From Arthrobacter sp. 9AX (GTDB lineage: Bacteria > Actinomycetota > Actinomycetes > Actinomycetales > Micrococcaceae), in contig NZ_LR733293.1 of assembly GCF_902506095.1 (NCBI RefSeq), positions 2,180,558 to 2,244,557 on the forward strand: 64,000 nt of DNA, written 5' to 3'. The position numbers were made by a program, and so were the translations under genes. The number at the start of each line of letters is the position of its first letter. Positions within the stretch are counted from its first letter, which is position 1. The notes beneath the pieces are model-generated. The model was not told where the DNA came from, ran no database searches, and saw nothing but the letters and a program-made list of their open reading frames with translations. Below, piece by piece: positions 43,114-52,914 of this stretch.

Positions 43114-44502
43114 GTGACTGATCGACCCGAAATCTTCACCCTTGGCGAACTGCGTGCTTCCGGCCATGTCCGGAAAGACCTGCGCCATGAAATCCGTGAC
43201 AACCTGCTCGCCGCGCTCGCCGAAGGACGCGACCCGTGGCCCGGCTTATACGGTTTCAGCCGCACTGTCCTTCCCCAACTGGAGCGCGCCCTGATCGCCG
43301 GGCATGACGTGGTCCTGCTGGGCGAGCGGGGGCAGGGCAAGACCCGGCTCCTGCGTACCCTGGCCGGGCTGCTGGACGAATGGTCACCCGTCATCGAGGA
43401 CTCGGAGCTGAACGAGCACCCCTACACGCCGATCACCGAGCAGTCCCGTGCCCGCGCCCTGACCGAGGGGGACCGGCTGCGCGTTGCGTGGCGCCACCGG
43501 TCCGAACGGTACGTGGAGAAACTCGCCACCCCGGATACCTCCGTCGCGGACCTGATCGGCGACGTCGACCCGATGCGGGTGGCCGAGGGCCGACGCCTGG
43601 GCGACCCGGAGACCATCCACTACGGCCTGGTCCCGCGCTCCAACCGCGGGATCATCGCCATCAACGAACTGCCGGACCTCGCCGAGCGCATCCAGGTATC
43701 CATGCTCAACGTCATGGAGGAACGCGACATCCAGATCCGCGGTTACGTTCTGCGCCTGCCGCTGGACGTGCTGGTGGTCGCGTCGGCCAACCCTGAGGAC
43801 TACACCAACCGCGGCCGGATCATCACGCCGCTCAAGGACCGTTTCGGGGCTGAGATCCGCACGCACTACCCCATTGAGCTGGAGGACGAGGTGTCCGTGA
43901 TCCGGCAGGAGGGCCAGCTGGTGGCCGATGTTCCACCGGTCATCCTCGAAATCCTGGCCCGTTACACCAGGGCGCTCCGGCAGTCCCCGGCCATCAACCA
44001 GACCTCCGGCGTCTCCGCCCGGTTCGCCATCGCAGGCGCCGAAACAGTGGCGGCGGCAGCACTGCGGCGGGCCAGCGTGCGCGGTGAGGCCCAGGCGGTG
44101 GCGCGGATCGTGGACCTCGGCGCCGCGGTGGAAGTCCTCACCGGCAAAATCGAATTCGAGTCCGGCGAAGAAGGCCGCGAACAGGCTGTCCTGGACCACC
44201 TCCTGCGCACGGCCACTGCCGAGGCGGTACGGGCGCACTACCAGGGCATCGATATGGGCGCCCTCGTCGCTGCGCTGGACGGCCACCGGACAGTGACCAC
44301 GGGAGACCACGTCACGGCGGAGGAGTTCCTGGGCAACCTGCCCTCCCTGAACGGGTCGGGACTCTACGACCAGATCAGCGGACGCCTGGGCGCGAAGAAC
44401 CAGGGGCAGCGTGCCGCCGCCATCGAACTTGCCCTGGAAGGCCTGTACCTCGCCCGCCGGATCTCCAAGGAATCCGACGACGAAGAAACCATCTACGGCT
44501 AG
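43114..44502 (+). CDS. MoxR/ChlI-type AAA+ ATPase
   Basis: A 462-residue AAA+ protein. Walker A is LLGERGQGKTRLLR, the Walker B region is RGIIAINELPDLAERIQVSM, sensor 1 is VVASANPEDYTNRGRIITPL and the arginine-finger segment KDRFGAEIRTHYP. This is the magnesium-chelatase-I/MoxR arrangement. The start is GTG 43114. It precedes a VWA-domain gene by about 40 bases, and such pairs act as an ATP-driven complex that inserts metals or remodels protein assemblies; the client is unknown here. Confidence 0.88.
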   Translation: MTDRPEIFTLGELRASGHVRKDLRHEIRDNLLAALAEGRDPWPGLYGFSRTVLPQLERALIAGHDVVLLGERGQGKTRLLRTLAGLLDEWSPVIEDSELNEHPYTPITEQSRARALTEGDRLRVAWRHRSERYVEKLATPDTSVADLIGDVDPMRVAEGRRLGDPETIHYGLVPRSNRGIIAINELPDLAERIQVSMLNVMEERDIQIRGYVLRLPLDVLVVASANPEDYTNRGRIITPLKDRFGAEIRTHYPIELEDEVSVIRQEGQLVADVPPVILEILARYTRALRQSPAINQTSGVSARFAIAGAETVAAAALRRASVRGEAQAVARIVDLGAAVEVLTGKIEFESGEEGREQAVLDHLLRTATAEAVRAHYQGIDMGALVAALDGHRTVTTGDHVTAEEFLGNLPSLNGSGLYDQISGRLGAKNQGQRAAAIELALEGLYLARRISKESDDEETIYG

Positions 44503-44543
44503 CAGGCCGGCAGCAGTATTGCCGGCAGGGAACAGGAGCCACC

Positions 44544-46559
44544 ATGGCCAGCCACAACCACTCCGCCAGGTACGGCCGGTACGCGGGCGGCCCGGATCCA
44601 CTCGCGCCCCCGGTTGACCTGGCCGAGGCGCTGGACGCCGTGGCCGAGGACGTCATGGCCGGCTACTCACCCCGCCACGCCCTGGAAGAGTTCCTCCGCC
44701 GCGGCGGCCAGGGCATGGAAGGCCTGGATGACCTCGCCCGGCGCGTCCAGCAGCGCCGCAGCGAGCTGCTGGGCCGGCACAGGCTGGACGGCACGCTCAA
44801 CGAGGTCAAGAAGCTCCTCGAGACGGCAGTGCTGGAGGAACGCAAGCAGCTCGCCCGCGACGCCATGATGGACAACAACGACCGCGAGTTCCGGGAGATG
44901 CAGCTGCAGAACCTGCCGCCGTCCACGGCCGCCGCGGTCAACGAGCTTGCCTCCTACGACTGGCAATCGGGCGCCGCGCGGGAGGCTTACGAACAGATCA
45001 AGGACCTGCTGGGCCGGGAGGTCCTGGACCAGCGGTTCGCCGGCATGAAACAGGCCCTCGAAAACGCCACGGAAGAGGACCGGGCAGCCGTGGCCGGGAT
45101 GCTGCGCGACCTCAACGACCTGCTGGACAAACACCGGCGCGGCGAGGACACGGACCAGGACTTCCAGGAGTTTGTGGCCAGGCACGGCGATTTTTTTCCG
45201 GAGAATCCACAGTCCGTCGAGGAGCTGGTCGATGCCCTGGCCAAGCGCGCTGCCGCGGCCCAACGCCTCCTGCAGTCGATGTCACCCGAACAGCGGGACG
45301 AACTGATGCGGCTCTCCGCCCAGGCTTTCGGCTCACCGGAACTGATGGCCCAGCTGGACCAGCTTGATTCCAGCCTGCGGGCACTGCGTCCGGGCGAGGA
45401 CTGGACCGGCTCCGAGCGTTTCGAGGGCCAGGAAGGCCTGGGGCTGGGCGACGGCACCGGCGTCCTCCAGGACATCGCAGAACTGGACGGCCTGGCCGAA
45501 CAGCTCTCCCAGTCCTACAACGGGTCCAGCCTGGACGACCTTGACCTCGATGCCCTGGCACGCCAGCTCGGGCAGAACGCCGCCGTTTCCGCCCGCACGC
45601 TGGCCGGGATCGAACGGGCAATGCAGGAGGGCGGCTACCTGCGCCGCGGAAGTGACGGCGACCTGCGGCTGTCCCCGCAGGCCATGCGGCAGCTCGGCAA
45701 GTCCCTGTTGCGGGACACCGCGAAGCAGCTGTCCGGCCGGCAGGGTCGGCGGGACACCCGCGTCGCCGGTGCCGCCGGCGAGCAGACCGGCTCCAGCCGT
45801 CCGTGGGAGTTCGGGGACGCCGAGCCGTGGGACGTCACCCGCACCATGACCAACGCGATCCACCGTACGGCGGCCGACGGCGGCAACCCGGCCCAGGGGC
45901 TCCGACTCACTGCTGCCGACATCGAAGTCAGCGAAACCGAGGCACGTACCCAGGCCGCCGTCGTCCTGCTGGTGGACGTGTCCTTTTCCATGGCCGCCGA
46001 AGGGCGCTGGGTGCCGATGAAGCGCACCGCCCTGGCCCTGCACCACCTCATCTCCACGCGCTTCCGCGGCGACCGGCTGGAGCTGATCGCGTTCGGCCGC
46101 TACGCCCGGTCCATGGACATCGGCGAGCTGACGGCCCTGCCGTCGCGGCGGGAGCAGGGCACCAACCTGCACCACGGCCTGCTGCTGGCCGGGCGGTTCT
46201 TCCGCCGGCATCCGTCCATGCAGCATGTCCTCCTGCTGGTGACGGACGGCGAACCCACCGCGCACCTGCTGCCGGACGGCGAGCCCTGGTTCTGCTGGCC
46301 CTCGGACCCGGAGACCATCAGGGTCACGGTGGCAGAGCTGGACCGGCTGGGACGCGGCGGAACCCAAACCACGTTTTTCCGCTTAGGGAACGACCCCAGC
46401 CTTGAGCGGTTTGTCCAGCGGATGGCACGGCGGGTGGGTGCCCGGGTGGTGGCGCCCGAGGTGGGCGGCCTCGGCGCCGCCGTGGTGGGGGAATACCTGC
46501 GCGCGCACTTCCGCGGACAGGCGTTCGACGACGGCGACTGGGCTTCCTGGGACCGGTAA
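44544..46559 (+). CDS. VWA-domain partner of the MoxR-type ATPase
   Basis: A 671-residue protein. The first 430 residues are largely helical and acidic (repeated Glu/Asp/Leu-rich stretches such as LLDKHRRGEDTDQDFQEFVA), resembling the ChlD linker. The von Willebrand A domain at about 470-640 has the metal-site motif VDVSFSMAAEG (DxSxS), a Thr in REQGTNLHHGL and the Asp in LLVTDGEPTAH, so the metal site is complete. ATG 44544 follows AGGAGCCACC. It is the expected co-complex partner of the upstream AAA+ ATPase. Confidence 0.88.
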   Translation: MASHNHSARYGRYAGGPDPLAPPVDLAEALDAVAEDVMAGYSPRHALEEFLRRGGQGMEGLDDLARRVQQRRSELLGRHRLDGTLNEVKKLLETAVLEERKQLARDAMMDNNDREFREMQLQNLPPSTAAAVNELASYDWQSGAAREAYEQIKDLLGREVLDQRFAGMKQALENATEEDRAAVAGMLRDLNDLLDKHRRGEDTDQDFQEFVARHGDFFPENPQSVEELVDALAKRAAAAQRLLQSMSPEQRDELMRLSAQAFGSPELMAQLDQLDSSLRALRPGEDWTGSERFEGQEGLGLGDGTGVLQDIAELDGLAEQLSQSYNGSSLDDLDLDALARQLGQNAAVSARTLAGIERAMQEGGYLRRGSDGDLRLSPQAMRQLGKSLLRDTAKQLSGRQGRRDTRVAGAAGEQTGSSRPWEFGDAEPWDVTRTMTNAIHRTAADGGNPAQGLRLTAADIEVSETEARTQAAVVLLVDVSFSMAAEGRWVPMKRTALALHHLISTRFRGDRLELIAFGRYARSMDIGELTALPSRREQGTNLHHGLLLAGRFFRRHPSMQHVLLLVTDGEPTAHLLPDGEPWFCWPSDPETIRVTVAELDRLGRGGTQTTFFRLGNDPSLERFVQRMARRVGARVVAPEVGGLGAAVVGEYLRAHFRGQAFDDGDWASWDR

Positions 46560-46575
46560 CTGTTGGGCTGGGGTG

Positions 46576-47382
46576 CTACTGCTGCGTGGGCAGCGTGAGG
46601 ATTTCCGCGCCGTCTTCGGTGATGGCGATGGTGTGCTCGCTGTGGGCGGTCCGGCAGCCGGTGGCGCTGCGGAGGGTCCAGCCATCCGGGTCGGTGACGA
46701 GTTCGGCGGTGTCCGCCATGACCCAGGGTTCCAGCGCCAGCAGCAGCCCCGGGCGCAGGGTGTAGCCGCGGCCCGGCCGGCCGGTGTTCGGTACATGAGG
46801 GTCCTGGTGCATCGTGGATCCGATGCCGTGGCCGCCGAACTGGGTGTTGATCGGATAACCGGCCTCACTGAGGACCGAACCGATGGCGTGGGAGATGTCG
46901 CCGATCCTGGCGCCGGGCCCGGCAGCGGCGATCCCCGCTTGCAGAGCACGTTCGGTGGCGTTGATCATGGTGAGGCTCTCGAGCGGCCGGGAGTCGCCAA
47001 CAACGAAGCTGATGGCGGAGTCCGCGGCCACTCCGCCCTTGGCGACGGCGAGATCCAGGGTGAGCAGGTCGCCGTCGGCCAGGGCGTAGTCGCTGGGCTT
47101 GCCGTGGAGCACGGCGTCATTGACGGCCGTGCAGATGTAGTGGCCGAACGGCCCGCGTCCGAAGGACGGCTCGTAGTCGATGTAGCAGGACGACGCTCCT
47201 GCGGCGATGATCATTTCCCCGGTCCACCGGTTGATGTCCAGGAGGTTGGTACCCACTGTGGCGCGGCCCTTCATGGCCTGCAGGATGCCGGCCACCAGGG
47301 CTCCTGTTTCCCTTGCCCGGGCGATTTCGGCGGGGTTCAGGATCTCGATCAATGGGGGGCCTTCCAGGTTGGAGACCACCAA
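46576..47382 (-). CDS. map: Methionine aminopeptidase, type I
   Basis: A 268-residue pita-bread metallopeptidase that removes initiator methionine. The five metal ligands are all visible: the Asp pair in LLTLDLAVAKGGVAADSAIS, the His in GHGIGSTMHQDPHVPN, and the Glu residues in LALEPWV and AHSEHTIAI. The substrate-His is in VNDAVLHGKP. It converges with the VWA gene. Actinobacteria commonly carry more than one copy, and this one is not linked to ribosomal genes. Confidence 0.9.
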   Translation of the reverse strand: MVVSNLEGPPLIEILNPAEIARARETGALVAGILQAMKGRATVGTNLLDINRWTGEMIIAAGASSCYIDYEPSFGRGPFGHYICTAVNDAVLHGKPSDYALADGDLLTLDLAVAKGGVAADSAISFVVGDSRPLESLTMINATERALQAGIAAAGPGARIGDISHAIGSVLSEAGYPINTQFGGHGIGSTMHQDPHVPNTGRPGRGYTLRPGLLLALEPWVMADTAELVTDPDGWTLRSATGCRTAHSEHTIAITEDGAEILTLPTQQ

Positions 47383-47396
47383 CTATACCTACCGGG

Positions 47397-48680
47397 TCAG
47401 GCGCGCGAATCCTCCGCCGGGCCCTGGTCCGAGGGCTCTGGGGACGGGCTGGCCGTGTCCGCCGGGGAACCCTGCCGCCGGCTGGCCACCAGGAACGGAA
47501 CCGCCAGGCTCTGGACGATGCCGGCCAGGGCCAGCGACACCGGATAACCGTAGAGGTCCGCGCTCCGGCCCAGCACCGGCTGCACCACCACACCGCCGCT
47601 GGATCCCATCAGGGAGGCGAAGCTGAGCACCGTTGCCCGCTGTTTCGACGGGATCATGTCGTTCACATAGGCCTGCCGCACCGGCATGGCGGCAGAATCG
47701 ATCACCGCCCAGAGCGTCAGCAGGACCAGGGCCAGCCAGAACATCCGGGTGAATCCGAGGGAGAGCAGGAGCACGGTACTGATGCTGCCGCTAAGGATCA
47801 GCACCGACGTCCGCTTGCGGAACATTTTCCTTGCGTACGGCGCCAGCCAGCCGCCCACCACCTCCGCACCGGCAACGATGGCCGCCGCCAGGCCCGCCAC
47901 CGAGTAGGCGCGGGGGTCGCCGAAGAGTTCCAGCAGGAACGGCTGCAGTGCATAGAAGACATAGATTCCGACGCCGGCACTGAACGGGGCGGCCAGCATC
48001 ACGTACCGCACGGGCGGGATTTTCAGGCCGTTGTCGATGGAGGCCGACAGGACAGCGCGGGTCGCCTTGAGGGGGTGCGTGGACCGCTCCGGCGTGAATC
48101 CGACGTCGTGCATGAGGGCGAAGGCCACGGCGAACATGGCCAGCAGCACGCCCACCCGGATCAGGAACGGCACGCCGAGGTTGGTGGCCTGGGCAATCAC
48201 ACCGCCGGCCACCGAACCGGCGAGCATCGCCACGCCGGAGACCATCTGCCCCCGCCCGAACACCGCCTCCAGTCCGCCGTCGTATCCGGAGTAGCGCAGC
48301 GCGTCCACCAGCCACGCCTCAACGGCACCGGAAAAGAACGTGAAGCCCAGCCCCAGCAGGATAGACACCACGGCCCACAGCGGAAACGGGGCGGAGTACT
48401 GCCACAAGAGGTAGTACAGGTAAGTGGAGCCGGCCAGGGTTACGGTGCCCAGCAGGAAGGAGGCCCGGCGTCCCCACCCGTCAGCGACCACCCCCGTGGG
48501 GACCTCGAAAATCACCATGCCAACGGTGAAGAATGCGTTGGCGGCAAAGGCCTCGAAGTTGGTAAGCCCCGCGTCCAGCAGGAACAGCGTATTGACGCCC
48601 CAGATGAAGGATGCGGCAAGGGTATTTCCCAGCGTCAACGTCAGGTAGATGCGCTGGATCTTCCGGGCGGCAGCGTTCAT
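47397..48680 (-). CDS. MFS transporter
   Basis: A 427-residue polytopic protein with twelve predicted hydrophobic segments. The helix 2-3 loop is EVPTGVVADGWGRRASFLLG, the usual MFS motif A, and the second half has the weaker counterpart SMPVRQAYVNDMIPSKQRATV in part. ATG 48680 is preferred over GTG 48716, which adds a charged leader. It starts 14 bases before the methionine aminopeptidase start in the same direction, so both may be one transcript. Drug or metabolite export is likely, but the substrate cannot be told. Confidence 0.85.
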   Translation of the reverse strand: MNAAARKIQRIYLTLTLGNTLAASFIWGVNTLFLLDAGLTNFEAFAANAFFTVGMVIFEVPTGVVADGWGRRASFLLGTVTLAGSTYLYYLLWQYSAPFPLWAVVSILLGLGFTFFSGAVEAWLVDALRYSGYDGGLEAVFGRGQMVSGVAMLAGSVAGGVIAQATNLGVPFLIRVGVLLAMFAVAFALMHDVGFTPERSTHPLKATRAVLSASIDNGLKIPPVRYVMLAAPFSAGVGIYVFYALQPFLLELFGDPRAYSVAGLAAAIVAGAEVVGGWLAPYARKMFRKRTSVLILSGSISTVLLLSLGFTRMFWLALVLLTLWAVIDSAAMPVRQAYVNDMIPSKQRATVLSFASLMGSSGGVVVQPVLGRSADLYGYPVSLALAGIVQSLAVPFLVASRRQGSPADTASPSPEPSDQGPAEDSRA

Positions 48681-48815
48681 GGGTTCGCTGTCCCGGCTGC
48701 GGATAGCACGGAACACGAGGCCATTCTCGCCCCGATCAGGCCGGTATGCCAGAGCTGGTCAGGCGGACCGCCCGTCGTGTCCCCTGTCAGCCCGGTTCCG
48801 TGTCAGGATCGAGGT

Positions 48816-49760
48816 ATGCCTGACCGCCTGATGCTGCTGGACACCGCCTCGCTGTATTTCCGTGCCTTCTACGGCCTGCCCGACTCGATCCGCCGGCCGG
48901 ACGGGACACCGGTCAACGCGGTCCGGGGCCTCCTGGACATGATCGCCCGGCTGGCCATCGACTTCGGGGCCACGCACCTGATCGCGTGCTGGGATGATGA
49001 CTGGCGGCCGCAATGGCGGGTGGACCTGGTGCCCACTTACAAGGCCCACCGCGTGGCGGAGGCCAACACCGGCATCCCGGACGTGGAGGTGGTGCCGGAC
49101 GCGCTCGAGGCGCAGCTTCCGATGATCCGGACGGTCCTGGGCCTGGCGGGTATCGCCATCGTCGGTGCGGCCGACCACGAGGCCGACGACGTTGTGGGCA
49201 CCTATGCCAGCCATGCCGTCATCCCCGTGGACGTGGTCACGGGGGACCGCGATCTCTTCCAGGTCTGCGATGACCAGCGCCAGGTGCGCGTCATCTACAC
49301 CGCGCGCGGCATGAGGAACCTTGAGGTGATGACCGAGGAAGTGGTGGTGGGCAAGTACCGCGTGCTGCCCCAGCAGTATGCCGACTACGCCACCCTGCGC
49401 GGCGACGCCTCGGACGGGCTCCCCGGCGTGGCCGGCATCGGCGAGAAGACTGCGGCGTCACTGCTGTTGAAATACGGATCCCTCGAAAACCTTCTTGAGG
49501 CTGCGGCCGACGCCGGCAGCGGCCTGTCGTCACCCGTCCGGGCCAAGCTGGAAGCCGCCGCCGCCTATCTCGGGGCCGCGCCCGCCGTCGTACGCCTTGT
49601 CCGGGACCTCGAGCTGCCCACCTTGAAGGAGGCCGGCGCCCACCTGCGCCCCGTCACCGGGGAAGCCCGCGCCGAGTTGGAACGCCTCGCCACAGAATGG
49701 AACCTGGGCGGCTCTGTCCGCCGCCTCCTCGACGCGCTGGACCGGATCCAGCAGGCGTGA
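48816..49760 (+). CDS. 5'-3' exonuclease (PolA N-terminal/FEN family)
   Basis: A 314-residue stand-alone structure-specific nuclease. Acidic metal ligands lie in LLDTASLYFRAFYG, ACWDDDWRPQWR, AADHEADDVVGTYA and VVTGDRDLFQV; the helix-hairpin-helix DNA-binding motif is GLPGVAGIGEKTAASLL. ATG 48816 follows GAGGT. It matches the N-terminal nuclease domain of DNA polymerase I and probably processes flaps in repair. It diverges from the MFS gene. Confidence 0.9.
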   Translation: MPDRLMLLDTASLYFRAFYGLPDSIRRPDGTPVNAVRGLLDMIARLAIDFGATHLIACWDDDWRPQWRVDLVPTYKAHRVAEANTGIPDVEVVPDALEAQLPMIRTVLGLAGIAIVGAADHEADDVVGTYASHAVIPVDVVTGDRDLFQVCDDQRQVRVIYTARGMRNLEVMTEEVVVGKYRVLPQQYADYATLRGDASDGLPGVAGIGEKTAASLLLKYGSLENLLEAAADAGSGLSSPVRAKLEAAAAYLGAAPAVVRLVRDLELPTLKEAGAHLRPVTGEARAELERLATEWNLGGSVRRLLDALDRIQQA

Positions 49761-49923
49761 CAGCGCAGGAGAGGCGCCCTCGCCGATTGCCTGCCGGGTT
49801 CGTGGCGGGGAAACTGCCTATTTCTTGAGCAAAATTGGCATATTGGGAACCTTGGCTCCGGGCTAGGGTGAAATTCAATGGTTCAAGCAGCCGGACCTCT
49901 TCATCGGGGGATTGGAGTGGGTC

Positions 49924-50133
49924 ATGGCTGACAGCCCGGGCACGCGCGGCGCAGGAAAAGACGACGAGCCGAAAAAACACCCGGCCGTTGGTCCCGGTGA
50001 TGCCGGGGAGCTGCCGCAGGAAGAACCAGAGGCAGCCGCACCCGAAGCAGCGCCTGCCGTCCCGGAGGAAGCACCCCGCCGCCCGCCGGGCCTGTATGGC
50101 TACGACCCGGACCAGTGGCCTGAGTCACACTGA
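49924..50133 (+). CDS. Small acidic hypothetical protein
   Basis: A 69-residue, Pro/Glu/Ala-rich, probably disordered protein ending in GLYGYDPDQWPESH. ATG 49924 is preceded by GGAGTGGG. No known domain. The low complexity leaves some doubt, but the frame has normal GC3 and the more ordered C-terminal end is unlikely by chance. Confidence 0.5.
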   Translation: MADSPGTRGAGKDDEPKKHPAVGPGDAGELPQEEPEAAAPEAAPAVPEEAPRRPPGLYGYDPDQWPESH

Positions 50134-50257
50134 TGCCCGGTGGCGTATGAGGCTTCAGGAAACAGGTTCCGGTCCCGCCTAACAGCAGACAAGCAAAGCA
50201 GGGCGTGGCTAAGCTGGGGTATGTTCTGCCACGATCAGTCCTGCTGATGAAAGTGCG

Positions 50258-50695
50258 GTGAATGCGGTGCCGAAGACTGGAAAGAATGACCACGCCCGCA
50301 AGGACGAGCTTCCTTCAACCCTGCAGCGGTCGGACCAAAAGGCCCAGGACACGTTCGCCAAGACCTACGATTCCGCCATGGAGTCGTACAACAACGACGA
50401 AGAGCGGGCTGCACGCGCCGCCTACGCCTCCTTGAAGCACAGCTACGAAAAGGTGGGGGACCACTGGGAGGCCAAGGAGAAGCGCGGGCCGTCGGACAAG
50501 CGGGCCGAACAAAAGGGGCCCGGCACGTCCAAGCCCACCGCCGGCGGCGTGGACGCGAACGCCTCGAAGAAGCACCTGCTGGAACGTGCCAGGGAATTGG
50601 ATATCAGCGGGCGGTCCAGGATGGATAAAGAAGAACTCGTTAAGGCGCTGCAAAAGGCAAACGACTCCGCTACCCGCAAGGCACGCGGCAAATAA
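50258..50695 (+). CDS. ChaB-family protein with Rho-N-like C-terminus
   Basis: A 145-residue protein. The ChaB domain comprises LPSTLQRSDQKAQDTFAKTY through AAYASLKHSYEKVGDHW. After a Lys/Pro/Gly linker the end (KKHLLERARELDISGRSRMD then KEELVKALQKAN) has the SAP/Rho-N helix-extended-loop-helix pattern for nucleic-acid binding. GTG 50258 is the start. ChaB proteins are annotated as cation-transport regulators, but the function is poorly known; the fused DNA/RNA-binding module argues for another role. Confidence 0.82.
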   Translation: MNAVPKTGKNDHARKDELPSTLQRSDQKAQDTFAKTYDSAMESYNNDEERAARAAYASLKHSYEKVGDHWEAKEKRGPSDKRAEQKGPGTSKPTAGGVDANASKKHLLERARELDISGRSRMDKEELVKALQKANDSATRKARGK

Positions 50696-50727
50696 AAACA
50701 ACCAGGCAAAGACGCCAGGAGGTTCCG

Positions 50728-52902
50728 ATGTCTGTCAAAAGTACCAAGGACGCAGCAGGCACTGCAGGCCGGGGCGGGCCGGAAGGGCGCCAGGGCAATG
50801 GCTCCGCCGGCCTCACGCCCAGGGACCCTGCCCTGGTCCGGAACGTGGCGCTGGTGGGCCGCTCCGGTGCCGGCAAGACCACCCTGATCGAGGCGCTGCT
50901 GGAAGCCAACGGGATGATCGCCCGGAAGGGCTCGGTGGTTGACGGAACCACGGTGAGCGATTCCGACCCCGCCGCTATCCACCAGCAGCGTTCGGTGGCA
51001 CTGTCCGTCGTGCCGCTGCCCGTGGCGGGAATGAAGATCAACCTGCTCGATACGCCCGGCTATCCGGACTTCATTGGCGAACTCCGCGCCGGGCTGCGCG
51101 CCGCGGATGCGGTCCTGTTCGCCGTTTCCGCCGTGGACGGGGTGGATGCGGGAACCACGGCCATCTGGCAGGAGTGCCAATACCTGGGGATGCCGCGCGC
51201 AGTGGTCATCACGCGGCTGGACCATCCACGGGCTGATTACGACGGCGTCCTGGCCGCCTGCCGCGACGCGTTCGGCGAGACGGTGCTTCCCTTGTACGTC
51301 CCGGTCCGCGCGGAGGTCACCGGACTGCTGGGCCTGCTGTCCGGGAAAGTCTTCGAGTATCCGGCCGGGACTTCCGGCCCGTCGCCGCGTCCGGCGGAAC
51401 CGGCCGAGCTGGTGGCCGCCGGGTCCGCCCGGTCCGAGCTGATCGAGGGAATCATCGCCGAAAGCGAAGATGAGTCCCTCATGGACCGTTACCTCGGTGG
51501 TGAGGACATCGATGCCGACGTCCTCACCGCGGATCTGGAAACCGCCGTCGCCCGCGGGTCCTTCTTCCCGGCTGTGCCCACCTCGGCAGTGAACGGGCTG
51601 GGAACCGCCGAACTGCTGGAACTCCTGACCAAAGCGTTTCCATCGCCTCCGGAGCGCGGCCTGCCGCGGGCCACTGACCTGTCCGGTTCCCCCGTCCGCG
51701 CCTTGGCCTGCGACCCCGACGGGCCGCTCGCGGCGGAGGTGGTCCGCACCACGGTGGACGCCTTCCTGGGCCGGGTCTGCCTGGTCCGGGTCTTTTCCGG
51801 GACCCTCAGCGGCGACACCCCCATCCATGTGAGCGGACACGGACTGGCGGACCGCGGCCACCAGGACCACGACACCGACGAACGGCTCACCCACCTTTAT
51901 TCGCCGCTGGGGGCCACCCTGCGGCCCGTCCCCTTTTGTATTGCCGGTGACATCGCGGCCGTCGCCAAGCTGGGCACGGCCGAGACCGGCGACACCCTCT
52001 CGGCCAAAGACCAGCCGCTGCTGCTGGCCACGTGGGAGATGCCGGAACCGTTGATGCCGGTCGCCATCGAAGCCGATTCCCACAGCGACGAGGACGCCCT
52101 GGCCCGCAGCCTGGGGAAGGTGGCCGCCGGGGATCCGACGCTCAGGGTGGAACGGAACGCCGAAACCCACCAGCTGATCCTGTGGTGCATGGGCGAGGCG
52201 CACGCCGAAGTGGTGCTGGACCGGCTGCGGGACCAGGGCGTCAAGCTGCACACTGTGGAGGTGGTGACACCCCTCCGGGAAACCTTCGCCACCCCGGCCG
52301 CGGGGCACGGGCGCCACGTCAAACAGTCCGGCGGGCACGGCCAGTACGCGGTGTGCGACATCGAGGTGGAACCGTTGGCCAGGGGCGCCGGCTTCGAATT
52401 CGTTGACAAGACCGTGGGCGGCGTCATCCCGGGAACGTTCATCTCCTCCGTGGAGAAGGGCGTCCGCGCGCAGATGCAGAAAGGCGTGGCCTCCGGCTTC
52501 CCGGTGGTTGACCTGCGCGTGACCCTGGTGGGAGGCAAAGCGCACAGCGTTGATTCCTCCGACGCAGCTTTCCAGGCAGCCGGCGCTTTGGCATTGCGGG
52601 AGGCGGCCGCAGCGGGCAGCGTCCAGCTCCTTGAACCTGTCTCGTCGGTGGTCATCAGCGTTCCGGAAGTGCACGTGGGAACAGTGATGAGCGACCTCTC
52701 CGGCCGCCGCGGCCGGCTCACCGGGACAACGTCATCGGGCGGGGACCGGACCGAAATCACCGCGGAAGTGCCGGACCAGGAACTCCTGAAATATGCGGTG
52801 GAACTTCGCGCATTGACGGCCGGCACCGGCACCTTCAGCCGCCGCTACCTCCGGCATGACCCCGTGCCGGGCAACCTGGCCGCCGCCGCTGCCGCCCGCT
52901 GA
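50728..52902 (+). CDS. Elongation factor G-like protein (EF-G2)
   Basis: A 724-residue translational GTPase paralogue. G1 is LVGRSGAGKTTLIEALL and G3 is LLDTPGYPDF. G4 is VITRLDH where NKxD is usual, a known feature of the FusA2 group. The EF-G domain IV/V parts are present (GGHGQYAVCDIEVEPL, KGVRAQMQKGVASGFPVVDL, VMSDLSGRRGRLTG). A strong AGGAGG precedes ATG 50728. Function of EF-G2 is unsettled: ribosome-dependent GTPase activity is low and it does not replace EF-G. Confidence 0.9.
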   Translation: MSVKSTKDAAGTAGRGGPEGRQGNGSAGLTPRDPALVRNVALVGRSGAGKTTLIEALLEANGMIARKGSVVDGTTVSDSDPAAIHQQRSVALSVVPLPVAGMKINLLDTPGYPDFIGELRAGLRAADAVLFAVSAVDGVDAGTTAIWQECQYLGMPRAVVITRLDHPRADYDGVLAACRDAFGETVLPLYVPVRAEVTGLLGLLSGKVFEYPAGTSGPSPRPAEPAELVAAGSARSELIEGIIAESEDESLMDRYLGGEDIDADVLTADLETAVARGSFFPAVPTSAVNGLGTAELLELLTKAFPSPPERGLPRATDLSGSPVRALACDPDGPLAAEVVRTTVDAFLGRVCLVRVFSGTLSGDTPIHVSGHGLADRGHQDHDTDERLTHLYSPLGATLRPVPFCIAGDIAAVAKLGTAETGDTLSAKDQPLLLATWEMPEPLMPVAIEADSHSDEDALARSLGKVAAGDPTLRVERNAETHQLILWCMGEAHAEVVLDRLRDQGVKLHTVEVVTPLRETFATPAAGHGRHVKQSGGHGQYAVCDIEVEPLARGAGFEFVDKTVGGVIPGTFISSVEKGVRAQMQKGVASGFPVVDLRVTLVGGKAHSVDSSDAAFQAAGALALREAAAAGSVQLLEPVSSVVISVPEVHVGTVMSDLSGRRGRLTGTTSSGGDRTEITAEVPDQELLKYAVELRALTAGTGTFSRRYLRHDPVPGNLAAAAAAR

Positions 52903-52914
52903 CGGCACCGGCCT

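Noticed and set aside
47313..48815. Long upstream extension of the 5'-3' exonuclease frame
   Set aside because: It runs antisense through the MFS gene and has no homology; nuclease homology begins at ATG 48816.
50443..52674. A 743-codon open frame antisense to the EF-G2 gene
   Set aside because: High GC3 in the real gene leaves the opposite strand free of stops. The antisense translation has no recognisable motif, while the plus strand encodes a full translational GTPase.
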